This document shows, piece by piece, positions 1 through 5,899 of a stretch of DNA of 9,291 nt. This stretch comes from an uncultured Cardiobacterium sp. (lineage in GTDB: Bacteria; Pseudomonadota; Gammaproteobacteria; Cardiobacteriales; Cardiobacteriaceae). The DNA is taken from NCBI RefSeq assembly GCF_938028185.1, contig NZ_CALJAH010000399.1, positions 1 to 9,291 of the forward strand. Reading direction: 5' to 3'. The notes beneath the pieces were generated by a model. It had not been told where the DNA came from. It searched no databases and saw only the letters and a program-made list of their open reading frames with translations. The position numbers were made by a program, and so were the translations under genes. Position 1 is the stretch's first letter; each line of letters opens with the position of its first letter.

Positions 1-67
1 GATGGCTATAATTTGTACTGTCTTCGGCGGCGCGCCTTGTACAGAACTTTGTGAGTATCGCGATATG
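1..67 (+). repeat. Arm of a dispersed palindromic repeat (copy W), cut by the window edge
   Basis: Positions 15-67 match, in reverse complement, the arm seen at 8262-8316 and the left arm of the element at 8490-8647. Positions 16-28 are the exact reverse complement of 8301-8313, and the similarity continues outward through a CTTGT and an ACTTTG block to a degenerate end near GCGATATG (60-67). By comparison with the complete copy, the outer end points towards ridA and the rest of the element would lie left of position 1. The arm also resembles a repeat I remember from Neisseria genomes, but that was not checked. Confidence 0.6.
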
Positions 68-85
68 TGGGTGGCAGATGGCATT

Positions 86-107
86 CGCGCAGGGCAAGCC
101 CTGCGCG
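86..107 (-). terminator. GC-rich hairpin downstream of ridA (possible transcript end)
   Basis: CGCGCAGGGC (86-95) and GCCCTGCGCG (98-107) are a perfect 10-bp inverted repeat with an AA between them. It begins 22 bases past the ridA stop codon, where the rpoZ-spoT-ridA transcript should end. No U-tract follows on the minus strand, so it is not a classical intrinsic terminator. It could stabilise a 3' end or act together with Rho. Confidence 0.45.
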
Positions 108-129
108 AGTGTGTGCGATGTGGTGCGGT

Positions 130-507
130 TTACAGCGCCATCACGCCTTCGATTTCGATTTGGGCGTCGCGGGGCAGGGCGCGCACGGCTATCGCCGCGC
201 GTGCCGGGAAGGGCGCGGTGAAGTAGCGTTTCATCACTTCGTTTACTTCGGCGAAGCGCTCCATGTCGGTGAGGAAGATGTTGAGTTTGACGATGTTGCT
301 GAAATCGCCCCCGGCGGCCTGGCAGACGGCGAGCAGGTTGGTGAAGACGCGCTCAACCTGGACGTCGAAGTGGTGTTCGAGTTCGCCGGTGGCCGGGTCT
401 ATCGGGATTTGCCCGGAGAGGAAGACGAGGTTGCCGGTGCGTACGGCTTGTGAGTACGGGCCGATGGCAGCCGGTGCCTTGTCAGTGTGGATGATTTGTT
501 TGGTCAT
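130..507 (-). CDS. ridA: RidA family 2-iminobutanoate/2-iminopropanoate deaminase
   Basis: This 125-aa protein has the full length of the RidA/YjgF/YER057c/UK114 family. The family is a small cytoplasmic trimer that hydrolyses reactive enamine/imine intermediates such as 2-aminoacrylate, released by PLP-dependent dehydratases, and so protects other PLP enzymes. Visible hallmarks are the N-terminal GPYSQAV stretch (residues 16-22), SGQIP (31-35), and PARAAIAV (101-108). The last carries Arg103, equivalent to the substrate-carboxylate-binding arginine of E. coli RidA. The C-terminal IEIEGVMAL contains the conserved acidic residues. Its ATG shares four bases (504-507, ATGA) with the spoT stop codon, and an AAGGAG ribosome-binding site lies inside the end of spoT, so it is the last gene of an rpoZ-spoT-ridA unit. 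Family assignment is secure; the precise substrate is inferred. Confidence 0.95.
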   Translation of the reverse strand: MTKQIIHTDKAPAAIGPYSQAVRTGNLVFLSGQIPIDPATGELEHHFDVQVERVFTNLLAVCQAAGGDFSNIVKLNIFLTDMERFAEVNEVMKRYFTAPFPARAAIAVRALPRDAQIEIEGVMAL

Positions 508-2714
508 GGATTTTGGCTCCTTTCTACCCGGCGGATTTCGATGGTGTCTTCCAGCAGGCGCAAATGCCGGGTGATTTGCGTCAGGTGTTCGCGGTCGCGT
601 ACTTCAATCCACACGGTGAGGATGCGCCGGTGGGTGTCGTGCGCGGCCGGGTTCATCTGGAAGTCGGTGATGTTGGCGTCGGCGTCGGCGATGGCGCTGG
701 AGACGTCGGCGAGCAGGCGCGGGTGTTCGTAGGCTTCGATTTCGATGGCGGCGGGGAAGAGGCCTTTGCGCTCTGCCGCCCAGGTGGCGCTGATCCATTC
801 TTCGCCGCCAACGATGCCGCGCATCGGGCATTCGCGGCGGTGGATGTGGATGCCGATGCCCGGCACGATTTGGCCGATGATGGGCTCTTGCGGCAGCGGG
901 TGGCAGCATTCGGCGAGGGTGATGCCGCTTTCAAAGGCGCTGTGCACTTCGAGCTGGCGGGTGTTGGTGCTGTCGTCGGCCATCGCCGGGGCAGCCGGGT
1001 CGCCGTTTTCAATCAGCGCGCTGGCAACGAGTGCCGGTTGTTGCAGTCCCTGACCGATTTGGGTGAGCAGGGTGTTGCGGTCGGTGCCGCTTTGTTCGAG
1101 GTAGTGTTGCCAGCGGGCGTCGTCGATGTGGTCGATGTTGTGGCCGAGGCGGCGCAGGGCGTTGCCGAGCAGGCGCTGGCCGAGGGTACGCGCGTCTTTG
1201 CGCGCCAGCTCTTTGAGGTATTTGTTGATGGCTTCGCGGGCGCGGCGGGAGACGACGAACTGGAGCCAGCCCGCGTGTGGCCGGGCGTCGGGGCTGGTGT
1301 GGATTTCCACGGTCTGCGCCATTTCCAGCGGTTTGTAGATGGGGTAAGGCTTGCCGTTGACGGTGGCACCGATGCAGTGGTTGCCGATTTTGGTGTGGAT
1401 GGCGTAGGCGAAATCCACCGGGGTGGCGTGGCGCGGCAGGTCGATGACTTCGCCCTGCGGGGTGTAAACGGAGATGTCGTTGGAGACGAGCTCTTTTTTG
1501 ATGGTGTCGTAGAACTGGAGCGGGTCGTCGGTGAGGTTCTGGATTTCTTTGAGACGCGACAGCCATTCGCGCATATTTTTTTCGGCTTCGATGCTGTGCG
1601 CTTCGATTTGCACGGCGCGCTGTTTGGCGTATTGGTGCCAGACGGAGATGATGCCCGCCTCTGCCAGGGTGTGCATGTCGCGTGTGCGGATTTGCACGTT
1701 GAGCATGATGCCGTCCGGCATGAGGACGCTGGTGTGCAGCGAGCGGTAGCCGTTGCTTTTCGGCGCTGCGATGTAGTCTTCAAATTTGCCGTGCACCGGG
1801 CGGTAAAGGCCGTGCAGGCTGCCGAGGATGCGGTAGCAGTTGTCTTCGTTGTCGGTGATGATGCGGATGGGGACGGTGCGGATGGCTTCGCGGAAGCTCT
1901 GTTTGCGCCCCATGCGCTCGTACACGCCCCAGAGGTGGCGCTGGCGCTTGTTGATAGAGGCCTTGACGCCGAGCGCTTGCAGGCGTGGTTGCAGCGCGCC
2001 CTTGACGCGGTCGAGGGTTTCGTTGCGGGCGAAGTGTTCGAGGTAGCGTTTGCGCAGCACGGCGTGTCGCCACGGGTGCAGGTAGGAGAAAGCGAGGTCT
2101 TGCAGCTGGATGCTGAAGTAGTAGAGGCCGAGGCGGCTCGCTATCGGCGCGTACACTTCCATCGTTTCCTTGGCGATGCGGTACTGCTTGTCGCGCCGCA
2201 TCACGCCGAGGGTTTGCATATTGTGCAGGCGGTCGGCCAGCTTGATGATGAGGACGCGCGGGTCGTCCGAGGTGGCGAGGAACATTTTGCGGAAGCTGTC
2301 GGCGACGGCAGCTTGCGGCGCGGTTTTTTTCAGGCGGTCGAGTTTGCTGACGCCATCGACGAGGCGGGTGACTTCTTCGCCAAATTCCGCCGCCATGTCG
2401 GTTTTTTTGACGATGGTGTCTTCGAGGACGTCGTGCAAAAGCCCCGCCTGCAACACCGGCAGGTCAAAGCGCTGGCGGGCGAGGATACGGCAGACGGCGA
2501 TGGGATGGATGAAGTAGGGTTCGCCGCTCTGGCGTTTTTGCCCCTCATGGGCTGCGGCGCCATAGACGGCACAGCGCAGCATTTTTTCCATGTCTTCGGG
2601 GTCGAGGTATTTTTTCAGTTCGGCGGCGAGGTCGTCATACGCCGCTTGCAGGGTTTGGGCGCCGCTGAATACGGCGAACGGTTGGTATTCGAGGGCAAGC
2701 GGCGCAGGGTTCAT
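504..2714 (-). CDS. spoT: SpoT/Rel-type (p)ppGpp hydrolase, synthetase domain predicted inactive
   Basis: This 736-aa long RelA/SpoT homologue controls the alarmone (p)ppGpp. The N-terminal HD hydrolase keeps its metal and substrate residues: SGEPYFIHP with His70, HDVLED (His94, Asp95, Glu98, Asp99), and KLADRLHN with Asn165. A synthetase fold follows (about 240-360) and retains RH at 259-260, DYIAAPK and GYRSLHTSV. However, alignment from memory to the Streptococcus Rel structure puts Arg279 where the catalytic Asp264 belongs, and Asn339 where Glu323 belongs. TGS (about 413-475), helical, Cys/His zinc-finger-like (603-629, CCHPLP to RRECP) and ACT (about 655-730) domains complete the regulatory half. 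The start ATG lies 2 bases after the rpoZ stop codon with no strong ribosome-binding site, implying translational coupling. Identity is firm; loss of synthesis is inferred from the two substitutions. Confidence 0.95.
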   Translation of the reverse strand: MNPAPLALEYQPFAVFSGAQTLQAAYDDLAAELKKYLDPEDMEKMLRCAVYGAAAHEGQKRQSGEPYFIHPIAVCRILARQRFDLPVLQAGLLHDVLEDTIVKKTDMAAEFGEEVTRLVDGVSKLDRLKKTAPQAAVADSFRKMFLATSDDPRVLIIKLADRLHNMQTLGVMRRDKQYRIAKETMEVYAPIASRLGLYYFSIQLQDLAFSYLHPWRHAVLRKRYLEHFARNETLDRVKGALQPRLQALGVKASINKRQRHLWGVYERMGRKQSFREAIRTVPIRIITDNEDNCYRILGSLHGLYRPVHGKFEDYIAAPKSNGYRSLHTSVLMPDGIMLNVQIRTRDMHTLAEAGIISVWHQYAKQRAVQIEAHSIEAEKNMREWLSRLKEIQNLTDDPLQFYDTIKKELVSNDISVYTPQGEVIDLPRHATPVDFAYAIHTKIGNHCIGATVNGKPYPIYKPLEMAQTVEIHTSPDARPHAGWLQFVVSRRAREAINKYLKELARKDARTLGQRLLGNALRRLGHNIDHIDDARWQHYLEQSGTDRNTLLTQIGQGLQQPALVASALIENGDPAAPAMADDSTNTRQLEVHSAFESGITLAECCHPLPQEPIIGQIVPGIGIHIHRRECPMRGIVGGEEWISATWAAERKGLFPAAIEIEAYEHPRLLADVSSAIADADANITDFQMNPAAHDTHRRILTVWIEVRDREHLTQITRHLRLLEDTIEIRRVERSQNP

Positions 2715-2716
2715 GG

Positions 2717-3064
2717 CTATTCCGTGGTGGTGTCTTCGGGATGGTCTTCGGCTTCGTCAATGTCGTCGCTGTCGTCATCTTCGGCTTCAAGGTCAATGTC
2801 ATTTTCGGCATTGCCATCGCCTTCGGGAATTTCTTCGGCAACGGGCGGGACGGGGACGGGCTTGTGACCGCGCAGCAGGGCGTCAATGGTGGTTTTGTCT
2901 TCGGCGATTTCGCGCAGGGCGATGACCGTGACCTTGTCGCCTTCTGCGGGAACAAGGGCCTGGTGGCCGTCGGCAATTTGTCGCGCGCGGCGGGAAGCGG
3001 CGAGTACGAGGCGGAAGCGGTTGTTTTCGTCTTTGAGGCAGTCTTCGATGGTGACGCGGGCCAT
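2717..3064 (-). CDS. rpoZ: DNA-directed RNA polymerase omega subunit
   Basis: This 115-aa RpoZ begins MARVTIEDCL, the family signature, and continues with NRFRLVLAASRRARQI and a KVTVIALREI helix. Omega helps fold and assemble the beta-prime subunit and contributes to one ppGpp-binding site of RNA polymerase. The start is fixed by the signature and by GGAG at 3070-3073; an open frame continues upstream but lacks omega similarity. It is about 24 residues longer than the 91-aa E. coli protein. The extra C-terminal part (about 75-115) is strongly acidic, full of Asp and Glu, and probably disordered. The gene sits directly before spoT, as in many gammaproteobacteria, but the usual gmk upstream is absent here. 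Confidence 0.95.
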   Translation of the reverse strand: MARVTIEDCLKDENNRFRLVLAASRRARQIADGHQALVPAEGDKVTVIALREIAEDKTTIDALLRGHKPVPVPPVAEEIPEGDGNAENDIDLEAEDDDSDDIDEAEDHPEDTTTE

Positions 3065-3104
3065 GGGTTCTCCGTGTGTGTGCTGGTATGGGGGAAAGGG
3101 CTGC

Positions 3105-3113
3105 ATTTTAGCA
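3105..3113 (-). promoter_or_regulatory. Candidate extended -10 promoter for rpoZ-spoT-ridA
   Basis: On the minus strand this reads TGCTAAAAT: a TAAAAT -10 element preceded by TGn, the extended -10 motif. It lies about 41 bases upstream of the rpoZ start codon. The hexamer 17 bp further upstream (CCGCCA) does not resemble a -35, so recognition would depend on the extended -10. The call rests on motif match alone. Confidence 0.45.
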
Positions 3114-3115
3114 AA

Positions 3116-3152
3116 GTTGCCGCGCTCTGGCGGGGTGCAGTGGCGCGGCAAC
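3116..3152 (-). repeat. Perfect 10-bp inverted repeat between the lipoprotein gene and rpoZ
   Basis: GTTGCCGCGC (3116-3125) pairs with GCGCGGCAAC (3143-3152) around a 17-base spacer. It lies next to the candidate rpoZ extended -10, in what would be its -35 region. On the minus strand only TTT follows the stem, while on the plus strand a run of seven or more T follows a few bases later (from about 3159). It could be a weak terminator for the upstream unit, or an operator over the rpoZ promoter. Confidence 0.5.
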
Positions 3153-3228
3153 GGTTGGTTTTTTTGCAGGCGAGGGTCGCGGTTTACATACAGGGTAGCG
3201 GGGGTGATGTATGTATTTTTACGCGTAG

Positions 3229-3594
3229 TTAGCGGATATACATCGCGTCCTTGTCGAGTTGGCGGCGCGCGCTGCATTGTCCGTACACGGTCTGGTCGCC
3301 GTGGCTGAGGCGGAAGGAGCGGCCACCGTCGTTACTCGTCCAGCGGTATTCGCCGTCGTCAAAGTCGTATGCGCTGCGGCGCGGCAGCACGCGCTTGCCT
3401 TCTTTGAGTTTTGGGGTGGCGCTGTATTCGCCGCCCATGTTGGCGTAGTTGATTTGGAGTTCGGCGCCGCTGTCGCAGTAGTACGCCCAGAAGATGTCAT
3501 CTCCGGCGGGCAGTTCGGGGACGCCGGTGAGGAAGGCGGTTTGGCTGGTACAGGCGGCGAGGAGCAGGGTGGCGAGGGCGGGGAGTTTGTGCAT
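3229..3594 (-). CDS. MliC-like lipoprotein (putative lysozyme inhibitor)
   Basis: This 121-aa protein starts with a short signal peptide ending in the lipobox LAAC (residues 12-15). Cys15 would be lipidated, and Thr16 at the +2 position does not suggest inner-membrane retention. The mature part resembles the MliC/PliC family of membrane-bound c-type lysozyme inhibitors: YYCDSG near the start, a basic beta-strand stretch, DGEYRWTS (about 80-87), and a terminal VYGQC. Cys40 and Cys107 are placed to form the single disulfide typical of the fold. A AAGGA ribosome-binding site precedes the ATG. It lies 25 bases after the antitoxin stop codon, so it may be cotranscribed with that pair. Lipoprotein status is well supported. 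The inhibitor assignment is a motif-level match and could be wrong in detail. Confidence 0.72.
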   Translation of the reverse strand: MHKLPALATLLLAACTSQTAFLTGVPELPAGDDIFWAYYCDSGAELQINYANMGGEYSATPKLKEGKRVLPRRSAYDFDDGEYRWTSNDGGRSFRLSHGDQTVYGQCSARRQLDKDAMYIR

Positions 3595-3619
3595 GGGGTG
3601 TCCTTGTTTATGGTGTGAA

Positions 3620-4075
3620 TCAGGCTTCTGCCCGCGCCGGGGCTTTTTTGTCGCGGGCGGTTTTGGGCAGGGGCTTTTTCCCCGTTTTTTTGGCGGGTGC
3701 TACCGGTTCGGCGGGTTCATACACCGCTTCGGCGACGGCGCCGTTGGTGGTTGCTTCCGTAGCGACTTCACTTTTGCCGGGGGCGGCGGGTGTGAGCGAG
3801 ACTTGTACGCCCAGCACAGCCAGCAGTTTGTGCAGGGTGGCAAAAGGCATCGGCGCATCAGCCTCGAGCAGGTCATAGAGTTCGTTGCGCGGGATGCCTG
3901 CCGCGTTTGCCAGTGCGGTCATGCCGCGTGCCTTGGCGGAGGTTTCGATGGCGTGGGCAAGCAGGCTGTAGTCGTTGTCGGCGATGGACTCTTGCAGCGC
4001 AACTTGCAGGTAAACGGCGATGTCTTCGTCGTCGTGGAAGTAGCGGGTGGGGTCGTAGGGTCTGGTTTTTATCAT
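3620..4075 (-). CDS. HTH antitoxin of a type II toxin-antitoxin pair, with long C-terminal tail
   Basis: This 151-aa protein resembles the addiction-module antidote family (HigA-like, with an Xre-type HTH) usually paired with Gp49-like killer proteins. Residues about 36-95 hold the fold: SLLAHAIETSAKARGMTALA, then AAGIPRNELYDLLE (helix-turn-helix), then TLHKLLAVLGVQV. Such antitoxins bind and neutralise the toxin and repress their own promoter. This one carries an extra tail of about 55 residues (96-151), rich in Ala, Pro, Lys and Glu and probably disordered; typical members end near residue 100. Its ATG overlaps the toxin stop by four bases (4072-4075). The toxin-first order is common in this family. 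The pairing is well supported; the role of the tail is unknown. Confidence 0.87.
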   Translation of the reverse strand: MIKTRPYDPTRYFHDDEDIAVYLQVALQESIADNDYSLLAHAIETSAKARGMTALANAAGIPRNELYDLLEADAPMPFATLHKLLAVLGVQVSLTPAAPGKSEVATEATTNGAVAEAVYEPAEPVAPAKKTGKKPLPKTARDKKAPARAEA

Positions 4076-4374
4076 GGGAACAGCTCCTTTTTGATTTTTT
4101 TCGCGGCGGCGATGTCGGCTTTCTGGCTGTTTTTGTCGTCACCAAGCAGCAGGAAGATGATTTGTCTATCGCGCACGGTGTAATAGAGTCGGTAGCCCGT
4201 GCCAATGTGTACGCGCATTTCGCTGATGCCGTGTCCCACGCTTTTGTGGTCGCCCAGGTTGCCTTCTTCTGCCCGGCGCATCCGCAGTTCAATAACGGCC
4301 CTGGCCTGCCGGTCTTTCAGGTTTTCCAGCCAGTCATCGTAAACGGGCGTGGTTTCGAGGCGATAGTCGGTCAT
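4072..4374 (-). CDS. RelE/HigB-type toxin (addiction-module killer protein)
   Basis: This 100-aa protein is a RelE/ParE-superfamily toxin of the Gp49-like killer group. It shows the usual order of motifs: a DDWLENLKD helix (13-21), RRAEEGNLGDHKSVG (33-47), GISEMRVHIGTGYRLYY (49-65) with basic residues on the central strands, and LLLGDDKNSQKADI (75-88) before a lysine-rich C-terminal helix. Related toxins are ribosome-dependent mRNA endonucleases; activity here is inferred. The start ATG overlaps the stop of the upstream metF-like gene by four bases (4371-4374), and its own stop overlaps the antitoxin start. No stretch free for a private promoter separates it from metF, so any autoregulated promoter would have to lie inside the metF-like coding sequence. 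Confidence 0.88.
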   Translation of the reverse strand: MTDYRLETTPVYDDWLENLKDRQARAVIELRMRRAEEGNLGDHKSVGHGISEMRVHIGTGYRLYYTVRDRQIIFLLLGDDKNSQKADIAAAKKIKKELFP

Positions 4375-5264
4375 GGGACGGTGAAGCCGTCTTCGCTGAG
4401 GCGGATGTCGCCCGCTTCGATGGCGCGCAGCCAGTGAATCGTGGTTTCAAAGCCGCCGAGCGGGTAGAAGTGCAGTTGGCGCAGGGCGCTGTCCGGGTGG
4501 TCGCGGCGGTAGGCGGCGAGGTCGCACAGCAGTTTGTCCGGGGTGTTGAGGCTCATCAGCTTGCGCACGTTGCGTGCGTTTTTCCAGAGGAAGCTCATCG
4601 AGGCGCCGATGCCGCAGGCTTGGGCGTGGCGGATGAGCGATTGCAGGCTGGCAACGCCGGGGATGCCGATGTGTACCGGCAGGGTGATTTGCCGCGCCTG
4701 TAGTTGTTCCAGCCAGGCGGCAATCGGCGGCATTTCAAAGCAGAACTGGGTGATGAAGGCGTAATCCGCCGGGTAGCTCAGCGCGTAGCCCTGTTTTTGC
4801 GCCTCCGCTGCTTCTTGTTCGGCGCGGGGAATGTCGGGCGAGCCTTCGGGGTGTCCGGCAAAGCCGATGTGGGCGAAGGGGTAGTCTTGCAGCAGCCCGG
4901 TTTTGAGCAGGCTCATCACGCTGTCGTAGGGGCCAAGCGGCTGCGGTGCCGCGCCGGCGAGCAGCAGGGCGCGCTCAATACCGAGCGCGCGCACGCGCTC
5001 AAGGGTTTGTCGCAGTTCGGCTTCGCTGCGGTAGTTGCGCAGCACGATGTGCGGCACGGCTTGCATTTGTTGGCTTTGCAGCTGTTCGCAGGTGGCGAGG
5101 GTGTCGCCGATGTCGCTGCCGCGCAGGTGCGGCACATAGACTTGGGTACCCGCCGCCAGCCACGGGCGGAAGTCGCCGATTTTTTGCGCCGCTTTCGGCG
5201 CGATTTCGATGCTGTAGCCGTGGATGAGTGCTTGCAGGTCTTTGGTGGTGATGGGGTTGTTCAT
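4371..5264 (-). CDS. metF: Methylenetetrahydrofolate reductase-like protein (divergent MetF family)
   Basis: This 297-aa protein is close to the length of E. coli MetF (296 aa). MetF is an FAD-dependent (beta/alpha)8 barrel that reduces 5,10-methylene-THF to 5-methyl-THF for methionine synthesis. Visible family features are SIEIAPK with Glu20 at the place of the catalytic Glu28, FAGHPEGSPD (135-144) like the MetF HPE block, FITQFCFE (170-177) with the substrate-binding Gln173, IGIPGV (199-204), and a terminal LHFYPLGG. The RGD segment that carries Asp120 in E. coli aligns with AGA (103-105), so that acidic residue is missing. Overall similarity to canonical MetF looks low, so it may be a specialised homologue. 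The start is the ATG overlapping the pdxH stop (ATGA, 5261-5264); its stop overlaps the toxin start. The gene symbol is by family only. Confidence 0.8.
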   Translation of the reverse strand: MNNPITTKDLQALIHGYSIEIAPKAAQKIGDFRPWLAAGTQVYVPHLRGSDIGDTLATCEQLQSQQMQAVPHIVLRNYRSEAELRQTLERVRALGIERALLLAGAAPQPLGPYDSVMSLLKTGLLQDYPFAHIGFAGHPEGSPDIPRAEQEAAEAQKQGYALSYPADYAFITQFCFEMPPIAAWLEQLQARQITLPVHIGIPGVASLQSLIRHAQACGIGASMSFLWKNARNVRKLMSLNTPDKLLCDLAAYRRDHPDSALRQLHFYPLGGFETTIHWLRAIEAGDIRLSEDGFTVP

Positions 5265-5899
5265 GGGGCAAGTCTTTCTATTGTCCAATCGTCGCCGCTG
5301 CGGCGGTAGAGGAAGCGGTCGTGCAGGCGGTTCGGCTGGCCTTGCCAGAATTCGATCGCCAGCGGGCGGATGCGGTAGCCGCCCCAGAAGTCGGGCAGCG
5401 GGATGTGGCCGTCGGCGAATTTGGCTTTCATCCGCTCCCATTGTTGCAGCAGCAGTTGGCGCGAGCTGATGACTTTGCTTTGCGTCGAGCTCCACGCGCC
5501 GAGCTGGCTGCCTTTCGGGCGCGAGAGGAAGTATTTGAGCGTTTGTTCGCGCGAGACTTTTTCTACTTCGCCTTCGATTTTGATTTGCCGCTGCAATGCA
5601 AACCAGGGGAAAAGCATCGAGACTTTGCGGTTGCCCGCGATTTCTTGCGCCTTGCGGCTGTCGTAGTTGGTGTAGAAGACGAAGCCGTCGCGGTCGAAGT
5701 ATTTGAGCAGTACCGCGCGCTGTGAGGGTTGGCCGTCGGCGGCGACGGTTGCGAGGACAAAGCCGTTCGGCTCGGCGATTTTTGCGGCAAGCGCGTCGTT
5801 GAACCAGCGCTCAAATTGCGCAACCGGGTCGTCAAGCAGGTCTTCCCGTTCGAGCGGTGGGTGGGCGTCGAAATCGTGGCGGATGTTGCCGATGTCCAT
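5261..5899 (-). CDS. pdxH: Pyridoxamine/pyridoxine 5'-phosphate oxidase
   Basis: This 212-aa protein is full length for PdxH (218 aa in E. coli). The enzyme is an FMN-dependent dimeric oxidase that converts pyridoxine or pyridoxamine 5'-phosphate to pyridoxal 5'-phosphate. Family motifs are RAVLLKYFD (FMN and substrate contacts), FYTNYDSRKAQEI, RQIKIEGEVEKV, and the long conserved FLSRPKGSQLGAWSSTQS run. WGGYRIRPLAIEFWQ and NRLHDR follow, the latter holding the C-terminal substrate-phosphate and FMN residues. Its start codon overlaps the hemL stop by one base (TGATG at 5897-5901). Placement after a PLP/PMP-dependent aminomutase makes cofactor supply a plausible reason for the pairing. Confidence 0.97.
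   Translation of the reverse strand: MDIGNIRHDFDAHPPLEREDLLDDPVAQFERWFNDALAAKIAEPNGFVLATVAADGQPSQRAVLLKYFDRDGFVFYTNYDSRKAQEIAGNRKVSMLFPWFALQRQIKIEGEVEKVSREQTLKYFLSRPKGSQLGAWSSTQSKVISSRQLLLQQWERMKAKFADGHIPLPDFWGGYRIRPLAIEFWQGQPNRLHDRFLYRRSGDDWTIERLAP

Noticed and set aside
2..226. Plus-strand frame at the left edge, and a TATAAT-like string at 7-12
   Set aside because: The frame runs through the repeat arm and the ridA-downstream hairpin into antisense ridA. The TATAAT-like string has no -35 inside the window and is part of the repeat.
513..2867. Very long plus-strand open frame (784 codons) opposite spoT and rpoZ
   Set aside because: It is antisense to two firmly identified genes. Its product is a Val/Ala/Asp/Phe-rich shadow of high-GC codon use and has no ribosome-binding site or recognisable motif.
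3185..3220. TACATAC/GTATGTA inverted repeat followed by TTTTT as a terminator for the lipoprotein gene
   Set aside because: The T-run is on the plus-strand side, the wrong side for the minus-strand gene, and the stem is only 7 A/T-rich base pairs with a 17-base loop.
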